Shown: in pieces, positions 7,233 to 12,286 of the stretch
Layout of the letters: each line of letters opens with the position of its first letter
Numbering within the stretch: position 1 is the first letter of the stretch
Assembly (NCBI GenBank): GCA_937915485.1
Contig: CALGII010000011.1
Location: forward strand, 1-12,286
DNA: 12,286 nucleotides
DNA from: an uncultured Ignavibacteriota bacterium
GTDB lineage: Bacteria > Bacteroidota > Ignavibacteria > Tepidaquicellales > Tepidaquicellaceae
Direction of reading: 5' to 3'
The notes under the pieces: model-generated
Seen by the model: only the letters and a program-made list of their open reading frames with translations
What the model was told of the DNA's origin: nothing
Database searches by the model: none
Program-made: the position numbers and the translations under genes

Positions 7233-8069
7233 TTAATTCATTTTTGAGTAATCAAGTTCCGAGCCGAGCACGCTGTGAGGAATCAGGAATACAATGAGAG
7301 TAACCACAGCGGCGCCGAGAACCCAGTACGCAGGTTTTTTCGATTTAAACACCATCACGGACGCGACTATCCAGGCGATGAAAGCGATCAATGTCTTGTT
7401 GTCGGTAAGGTCAAACCCGAACGGCACTCCTGTCCAGTAAGCGTCGAACGCGTATTTCTGAACTATCGGTCCTAATATCATTCCGCCGACAAACATAAAT
7501 CCGAGAGCCCAGAATGTGAATTTTTTCAGATGCGCTTCTTTCCTGAAAACCTCAAGTCCCGCACGGGTTGAAAGCAGCATCGCGGCGAATATCAGTATTA
7601 TATGAATTATCAGAATGACGTCAGGTACATCGCCTTTATACCTTATGACTACGGGTTCTGAAGGGACTACCGTTTCGGTGTTCTGCCCGATAATGCGGAT
7701 TGAATAATCGAGTTTGCCCGCTGCGGGCTGTTTCGGAAGTTCCGCTTTAAGAACACCGTTTTCATTCACCATTTCGACGCGAGTAATTTCGTCTTTAGTT
7801 TTGTGCCTTTTCCAGAGCAGCACTCCCTTCAGACTGTTATCCGGTACGACGACCTGAACGGGGCAGTTCGCGCTCGTACTGTGGCTCCTGTTAAGTTTAT
7901 AACTAATTTCTTTCCCCTGAAAAACAATTTTTCCCGAAACGGGGTATGTCGGTCCCGTGATTCTCTGGTAATAAGCCGACGCAGCGGTTATCAGGAAAGC
8001 GAGTATCCAGGGCATCGAGACTTTAACGTAGTAGAAAAACGATTTTTGGGTGTCCGGAGTATTTTCCAT
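7233..8069 (-). CDS. Hypothetical membrane protein, five predicted helices with an external beta domain
   Basis: I do not recognise this 278-residue protein. From the ATG at 8069 it has a first membrane helix at about residues 17-34. A soluble region of about 110 residues follows, rich in alternating hydrophobic residues (for example GKIVFQGKEISYKL and AGKLDYSIRIIG) and probably Ig-like. Four more helices then lie near residues 149-166, 184-204, 226-242 and 247-264. A loop between helices 3 and 4 reads QKYAFDAYWTGVPFGFDLTD and looks like a conserved functional segment. The soluble part would lie outside the cytoplasm if the N-terminus is inside. An upstream in-frame ATG at 8099 would add ten residues, and I prefer MENTPDTQKS as the start. 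It is the first gene of the minus-strand operon with the M28 peptidase. Confidence 0.82.
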   Translation of the reverse strand: MENTPDTQKSFFYYVKVSMPWILAFLITAASAYYQRITGPTYPVSGKIVFQGKEISYKLNRSHSTSANCPVQVVVPDNSLKGVLLWKRHKTKDEITRVEMVNENGVLKAELPKQPAAGKLDYSIRIIGQNTETVVPSEPVVIRYKGDVPDVILIIHIILIFAAMLLSTRAGLEVFRKEAHLKKFTFWALGFMFVGGMILGPIVQKYAFDAYWTGVPFGFDLTDNKTLIAFIAWIVASVMVFKSKKPAYWVLGAAVVTLIVFLIPHSVLGSELDYSKMN

Positions 8070-8130
8070 AAATTTTTTAATTATGCACAAACATAACAAA
8101 AGCGGTCATTTAATTCTATACTTAATTGCA

Positions 8131-8143
8131 TATAATTATTATA
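8131..8143. promoter_or_regulatory. Possible back-to-back -10 elements in a divergent region
   Basis: The 92-base gap between the divergent membrane protein and reductase genes contains TATAAT on the plus strand at 8131-8136 and TATAAT on the minus strand at 8143-8138. The plus-strand copy would give a leader of about 20 bases for the gene at 8162. No convincing -35 element is found at standard spacing for either copy, so this is a weak call in AT-rich DNA. Confidence 0.3.
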
Positions 8144-8161
8144 TTTCAGACAAATTTGCAT

Positions 8162-9046
8162 ATGAGAATATTATTGACAGGCGGAAGCGGTTTGCTGGGT
8201 CAATATCTCAATATAAAACTTTCGGCAGAAAACGAACTGCTGACGCTTTATAACGAGAATCACGGGAACTGCCATAAGTACGATTCTATCAAGGTTGATA
8301 TTACCGATATAGGGCGATTGTCACTCCTATTCGGAAATTTCAGACCTGACGCGGTAGTGCATACTGCCTGTTATTCCAGACCCGAGATTTGCGCTAATCT
8401 CCCGAGAAGCGAGGTTTATAAACTTAATGTCGAAGCGACTGAAAATATTGCGCGTTTATGCAGCGGCTTCGGCTCAAAACTGATTTTCACATCAACAGAC
8501 CTTGTATACGCGGATTCCGAAAACGGAATGGCTGACGAAAACGGCGCGCTGAATCCACTGACTTTGTACGCCGAATCCAAACTAATGGGAGAAATCGCTG
8601 TCCAGAGAAATTCCGATAACTACATCATATTAAGGACCGCTCTGCTCATCGGATTTGGTCTTAATCACAGCAGAAACAATTTTCACGTTACTTACGAAAC
8701 CCTGAAGGCGGGAAAAGAAGTCCGTATGTTTTACGACCAGTTCAGGACGCCTCTTTCAATACGGCTTGCGGCGGATATGATATCAAGATTGTGTAGAATG
8801 TCGGTGCGGAACGAAATCATAAACTTTGGCGGTTGGGACAGGGTATCAAGGCTTCAAATCGGAGAAATGATTTGCGAAGCAGGCGGATTTGACAAGAATC
8901 TGTTGATTCCAATTTCGTGCCGAACTGTTAAGGGATTGGTACAGGTGCCTGATGTATCGATGAATACCGATAAACTGAATGGCTACGGACTCGCGCAGGA
9001 AAGTGTATTCGATGAAGTGGTTGCGATTCTAAAAAACGGAATTTGA
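8162..9046 (+). CDS. RmlD-like NAD(P)-dependent sugar reductase (extended SDR)
   Basis: This 294-residue protein belongs to the extended short-chain dehydrogenase/reductase group, nearest in look to dTDP-4-dehydrorhamnose reductase (RmlD). The N-terminal Rossmann loop is GGSGLLG at residues 7-13. FTSTDLVY at 109-116 supplies the Ser/Thr region, and YAESK (Tyr136, Lys140) is the catalytic YxxxK. DQFRTPLS at 192-199 is typical of the RmlD group. The expected role is reduction of a nucleotide-linked keto-sugar for surface polysaccharide, but no other rhamnose genes are nearby, so the substrate is uncertain. I chose the ATG at 8162 because the Rossmann motif starts right there. A TTG start at 8126 would add 12 residues of no family character. 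It appears to be a single-gene unit. Confidence 0.88.
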   Translation: MRILLTGGSGLLGQYLNIKLSAENELLTLYNENHGNCHKYDSIKVDITDIGRLSLLFGNFRPDAVVHTACYSRPEICANLPRSEVYKLNVEATENIARLCSGFGSKLIFTSTDLVYADSENGMADENGALNPLTLYAESKLMGEIAVQRNSDNYIILRTALLIGFGLNHSRNNFHVTYETLKAGKEVRMFYDQFRTPLSIRLAADMISRLCRMSVRNEIINFGGWDRVSRLQIGEMICEAGGFDKNLLIPISCRTVKGLVQVPDVSMNTDKLNGYGLAQESVFDEVVAILKNGI

Positions 9047-9298
9047 TTCATAATTACTTTTTCCTTTACATTATTTGCGGAATTATTTAATTTAAATCAA
9101 ACAAATTCATTCATATAGCATATTTCTTCCGATTAAAATACGGTTTTAGCAATAAAGCCCGAAAATACCAAAATCATTAATTTTTATAGTTTTATAATTC
9201 AAAAAAGCAGATTGCGTTTAAAGGTATTATTTTATTGATTATTTTAATAACTTATTCGTCAATCAACAAAGAAAATTTTTAAGTTGAATAAAATTAAA
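9047..9298. promoter_or_regulatory. AT-rich intergenic region upstream of the Ig-like lipoprotein gene
   Basis: This stretch of 252 bases holds no gene that I can support. It is very AT-rich and probably contains the promoter for the three-gene unit that follows. A TATAAT occurs at 9193-9198, about 100 bases before the ATG, without a recognisable -35 box. No GC-rich terminator hairpin was seen for the upstream reductase gene. Confidence 0.4.
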
Positions 9299-10087
9299 AT
9301 GTTAAAAAGAGCAAGTTTCGCCTTATTTTTGCTATCGGCTTGCGTGGTGATATTTTCATGCGAGAAAAAGGATGACGGCGTTATTGATCCTACATACGAT
9401 TCCCCGATACTTTCGAATCTTGTACTGGAGCCTGATACCGTGAAAACTACGTCAGGTTCACCGGTAATTAAATTTTACATTTCCGCGGTCGCGGACGTTA
9501 ACAACGGCAAGCCTTTGACAGGCGTTACCTGCACAGTTACTGACCCGAAATTGAACAGTTACGGCGCGCAAAATCTCGTATATGCTTACGACACCGCGGG
9601 AGGCAAGAAATACGCCGCTACTCTTACCCTTGGCAGCATTTCCTGTCTGCTGGTCGGAGATTATACTGTTCAGGTAATCGCGACAAACGAGCAGGGATTG
9701 AGCAGCAACATGCTGAGCAGTTCATTTTATGTGCAAAACACAGCGAATGTTGCGCCCGTTGTTTCAAACCCGGACATACCCGACAGCGTCGTCAGACCGT
9801 TATCCGGTTCCGTAAATCTTACTCTTTCAATGACAGCGACAGACGCGGACGGACCCTGCGATATCGCGTTCGTTTACATGGACGCTTTCAGACCGAGCGG
9901 GAATTTCATAGGAAGGTATGCAATGACGTACAACGGAAATAATGTTTATTCATATACTAATACCGTATCTTATGCCGAACCCGATTCTTCGTACGGCTAT
10001 TATAAGTACTGGTTCACCGCGCTGGACCGCTCGGACGTGTTCAGCACGACATACAAAGACAGCATAAAATTTGTCAGGCCAAATTAA
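9299..10087 (+). CDS. Lipoprotein with two Ig-like domains
   Basis: This is a 262-residue predicted lipoprotein. The signal region holds two candidate lipobox cysteines, Cys15 (LSAC) and Cys21 (IFSC). Cys21 is followed by EKKDDG and is the more likely site. After a linker there are two beta-rich, Ig- or cadherin-like repeats at about residues 38-147 and 153-262. The second has TATDADGPCDIAFVYM, a pattern common in surface Ig-like domains, and there is no recognisable catalytic motif. I chose the ATG at 9299; a TTG five codons upstream at 9284 is possible. No Shine-Dalgarno sequence is visible. The next gene starts 18 bases after its stop codon, so the two are probably co-transcribed and the protein may act at the cell surface with that secreted product. 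This last point is inference. Confidence 0.82.
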   Translation: MLKRASFALFLLSACVVIFSCEKKDDGVIDPTYDSPILSNLVLEPDTVKTTSGSPVIKFYISAVADVNNGKPLTGVTCTVTDPKLNSYGAQNLVYAYDTAGGKKYAATLTLGSISCLLVGDYTVQVIATNEQGLSSNMLSSSFYVQNTANVAPVVSNPDIPDSVVRPLSGSVNLTLSMTATDADGPCDIAFVYMDAFRPSGNFIGRYAMTYNGNNVYSYTNTVSYAEPDSSYGYYKYWFTALDRSDVFSTTYKDSIKFVRPN

Positions 10088-10105
10088 AAGAAAAAGAATT
10101 TAAAA

Positions 10106-11719
10106 ATGATATTAAGAAAAATATTTTTATTCGTGATATTAACCGCGGGAGTCAACCTGTTTTCGCAGACAATACCCGAGAATTTCTCGCTGGGCAAGTT
10201 CAAAAATGTTTTCGTTAAAACTTCCGGCAAGAACGCGAAACATACGGCGGTCGTCGTGAATCCGAAGAATTCCAAATGCCCGATAAGCAACTTCGTTACG
10301 GACATCTTTTTTTCGGGCGATACGGTTTGGTTCGGTACGGGAAGCGGACTGATGCGCACGACGGACAGGTTCATCAGTTTTGATTATTACATTGAATCCG
10401 AACCGTTCGGGACGGACGACGTCGCGGGTTTCAACGTAAAAGACAGGGTGTTTGTCGCGGCAACCGCGATAAGCGAAGAGATTGACGGTGAAAACGTCGC
10501 CACCGGAACGGGAATAAAAGTCTCGACGGATTACGGCCGTTCCTGGAATTCTTATCCGCAGCCAATGGACGGAATGACCGATACGGTTGTTACATACGGA
10601 TTGAACAACATTCACGCGCTTCCGGTGGTCGTACCTCAGCAGAATCTTTCTTACGATATTGCAATTTCCCGTACAAAGGGCGATACTTTAAATTACACTA
10701 TCTGGATAACAAGTTTCGCCGGAGGTCTCAGAAAATCCACTGATTACGGGGTATCCTGGCAAAGAGTGCTGCTGCCTCCTGACGACCTCGACAGCATATA
10801 CACGGGAGGGGTATATAATTTTGTGTTGAATCCGAACATAAACCTGAATCACAGGCTCTTTTCTGTCGTTGCCGTGAACGATTCAACTCTTCTCGCCGGC
10901 TCCGCTAACGGAATTAACGTTTCGAGAGACTGGGGTGTAAGTTGGAGAAAGTATAATTTTCAGAACTCGGGAAGCGGAACAAGCAGGGTCTCGGGGAATT
11001 TCGTTGTGAAATTTCACGTGCAAAAGTACGGCAGCAGGGAAGTCTGGTGGGCTGCATCGAGAAAAGCCAATGATAATAACGAAGTGGACGCGCTGAGTTA
11101 TTCTACGAATCACGGGTATTCCTGGGAATACACGCTCGGAGGATACAGGCCGAACGGAATAAGTTCTAAGGATTCAATCGTATTCGGATACACTGACGGC
11201 GGAATGTGGCGCGCCAATTTCGGAAAATTCGACTGGTCGAAACCTTCGCTTATTGCAGATCCCGTATCGAAGGATTTATGCAGGTCAAACAGTTTTTATT
11301 CGGGGAATTACATTAACGATACTTTGTATTTCGGAAGCGCTGACGGAATGCTGCGCACGAAATTGACAGTATCTCCGTGGTCTTCGCCCTGGAAGATTTT
11401 CAGGGCTTGCGGAAATTTGACTTCGACATCGGAAACATACGCGGCTCCGAATCCTTTTTCACCAAACAATGAAGTAACGAGGCTGTTCTTCAAGACAAGC
11501 AAACCTGTTTCGAAAGTAACAATAAAGATTTTCGACTTCGGAATGAATCCCGTCAGAACGGTTATACAGAACGCGACGAGAACAAACAACGACGTAAACT
11601 TCGCGATATGGGACGGAAGGAACGACGATGGTTACATTCCTGCAAACGCCGTCTATTTCTACAGAATAGAGGTTGACGATGAGACTCCTTTCTGGGGAAA
11701 AGTAATTTTAATGAAATAA
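10106..11719 (+). CDS. Secreted Asp-box (BNR) propeller protein with FlgD-like/T9SS sorting domain
   Basis: This 537-residue protein has a signal peptide (about residues 1-21, MILRKIFLFVILTAG then NLFSQ). Four Asp-box motifs of the form SxDxGxSW are visible at residues 140-147 (STDYGRSW), 211-218 (STDYGVSW), 273-280 (SRDWGVSW) and, degenerate, 333-340 (STNHGYSW). They suggest a beta-propeller like those of sialidases, sortilin or photosystem assembly factors. Residues about 445-537 form a C-terminal domain with AAPNPFSPN, VTIKIFDFGMNPVRTV, IWDGRNDDGY, AVYFYRIEVDD and the final GKVILMK. This matches FlgD-like and type A T9SS sorting domains. Export by type IX secretion to the surface or medium is the likely fate. 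No catalytic function can be assigned, as Asp-boxes are structural. A PorV/PorQ-like gene follows. Confidence 0.87.
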   Translation: MILRKIFLFVILTAGVNLFSQTIPENFSLGKFKNVFVKTSGKNAKHTAVVVNPKNSKCPISNFVTDIFFSGDTVWFGTGSGLMRTTDRFISFDYYIESEPFGTDDVAGFNVKDRVFVAATAISEEIDGENVATGTGIKVSTDYGRSWNSYPQPMDGMTDTVVTYGLNNIHALPVVVPQQNLSYDIAISRTKGDTLNYTIWITSFAGGLRKSTDYGVSWQRVLLPPDDLDSIYTGGVYNFVLNPNINLNHRLFSVVAVNDSTLLAGSANGINVSRDWGVSWRKYNFQNSGSGTSRVSGNFVVKFHVQKYGSREVWWAASRKANDNNEVDALSYSTNHGYSWEYTLGGYRPNGISSKDSIVFGYTDGGMWRANFGKFDWSKPSLIADPVSKDLCRSNSFYSGNYINDTLYFGSADGMLRTKLTVSPWSSPWKIFRACGNLTSTSETYAAPNPFSPNNEVTRLFFKTSKPVSKVTIKIFDFGMNPVRTVIQNATRTNNDVNFAIWDGRNDDGYIPANAVYFYRIEVDDETPFWGKVILMK

Positions 11720-11741
11720 AAATTTAATGAGTTTTCAGAAT

Positions 11742-12286
11742 ATGAAAAAATACTTAGCGATAATACTGATTCTGGCGGCATTTTCAGGAGCGAACGCTCA
11801 ATTGGGCAGTTACGCCGGAAGTTTTGCCAGGATGGGCTTCGGCGCGAGAGGTCTTTCAATGGGAAACACGCTTGTTTCGGACAGGTTCGGCGACGTGTCA
11901 GGTTACTACAATCCGTCTCTCAGTTGTTTTCAGGAAAACGGAGTCGTGAATCTCGGTTATACATTCCTTAGTCTTGACAGAAAATTAAACTTCGTTTCTT
12001 TCGCGAAAAAGTTTTCACTGTCAGGAGGTAAGCAGACCGCTGGCATTAGTCTTTCCTGGATTAATGCGGGGGTTTCTGATATTGACGGAAGAGACAATGA
12101 CGCCCGTTCGATAGGAATGCTCGGAACTTATGAAAATCAATTCCTTATGGGTATGAGCATCCTCGTAGCGCCCGATTTATCCGTAGGCGTGGGATTTAAA
12201 CTGTATTACTCTAAACTTTACGAAGAAGTAACTACAACGAGCGTGGGTTTTGACGCGGGCTTTACTTATATAGCGAGCAAGGATTT
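11742..12286 (+). CDS. PorV/PorQ-like outer membrane protein, N-terminal part
   Basis: This gene runs off the right edge after about 181 codons. The product has a signal peptide (MKKYLAIILILAAFSGANA, cleaved before QLGS). The mature N-terminus is SFARMGFGARGLSMGNT, followed by DVSGYYNPSLS. That is the hallmark of the PorV/PorQ (UPF0164-like) family of FadL-type outer membrane beta-barrels. Later segments alternate as expected for barrel strands (FLMGMSILVAPDLSVGVGF, then FDAGFTYIAS). In T9SS bacteria PorV is a shuttle that takes cargo to the attachment complex, and many paralogues of unknown role exist, so I do not call it PorV itself. I prefer the ATG at 11742; one at 11727 adds MSFQN. It starts 22 bases after the Asp-box gene and is probably co-transcribed. 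Confidence 0.83.
   Translation, partial: MKKYLAIILILAAFSGANAQLGSYAGSFARMGFGARGLSMGNTLVSDRFGDVSGYYNPSLSCFQENGVVNLGYTFLSLDRKLNFVSFAKKFSLSGGKQTAGISLSWINAGVSDIDGRDNDARSIGMLGTYENQFLMGMSILVAPDLSVGVGFKLYYSKLYEEVTTTSVGFDAGFTYIASKD

Overview
The window looks like a chromosomal piece of a bacterium from the Bacteroidota/Chlorobiota/Ignavibacteriota side of the tree. Ignavibacteria-like is my best guess, but this is inference. The evidence is a secreted Asp-box protein ending in a FlgD-like/type IX secretion (T9SS) sorting domain, a PorV/PorQ-like outer membrane protein next to it, several lipoproteins, an M28 peptidase with a PDZ domain, and the near absence of Shine-Dalgarno sequences. No rRNA, tRNA, CRISPR array or transposase gene was seen.

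Layout: (1) 1-344, minus strand: start of a PQQ-dependent sugar dehydrogenase-like lipoprotein that runs off the left edge. (2) 565-4703, plus strand: a respiratory complex I segment, nuoC-nuoD-nuoE-nuoF. It has no nuoA/nuoB before it and no nuoG after it. A small GxxExxY-family (PD-(D/E)XK-like) gene sits between nuoE and nuoF, flanked by imperfect inverted repeats made of ACACAGAGAN units. (3) 4753-4784: a perfect 14-bp hairpin, probably a terminator shared by the two converging transcription units. (4) 8069-4800, minus strand: an apparent three-gene operon encoding an unrecognised five-helix membrane protein, an M28 peptidase with PDZ domain, and an unrecognised small lipoprotein. (5) 8162-9046, plus strand: an RmlD-like NAD(P)-dependent sugar reductase. 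(6) 9299 to the right edge, plus strand: an Ig-like lipoprotein, a secreted Asp-box/FlgD-like protein and a PorV/PorQ-like outer membrane protein that is cut by the window edge.

The nuo genes encode the peripheral arm: NADH oxidation by NuoF and NuoE, and the quinone-site module NuoC and NuoD. The remaining subunits must lie elsewhere in the genome if complex I is complete. The right-hand cluster pairs a probable T9SS cargo with a PorV-type protein and a surface lipoprotein, which suggests a cell-surface or secretion module. The least ordinary element is the GxxExxY cassette inside the nuo operon. Its flanking repeats make it look like a mobile or recurrently inserted unit, although no transposase or clear target-site duplication is visible.
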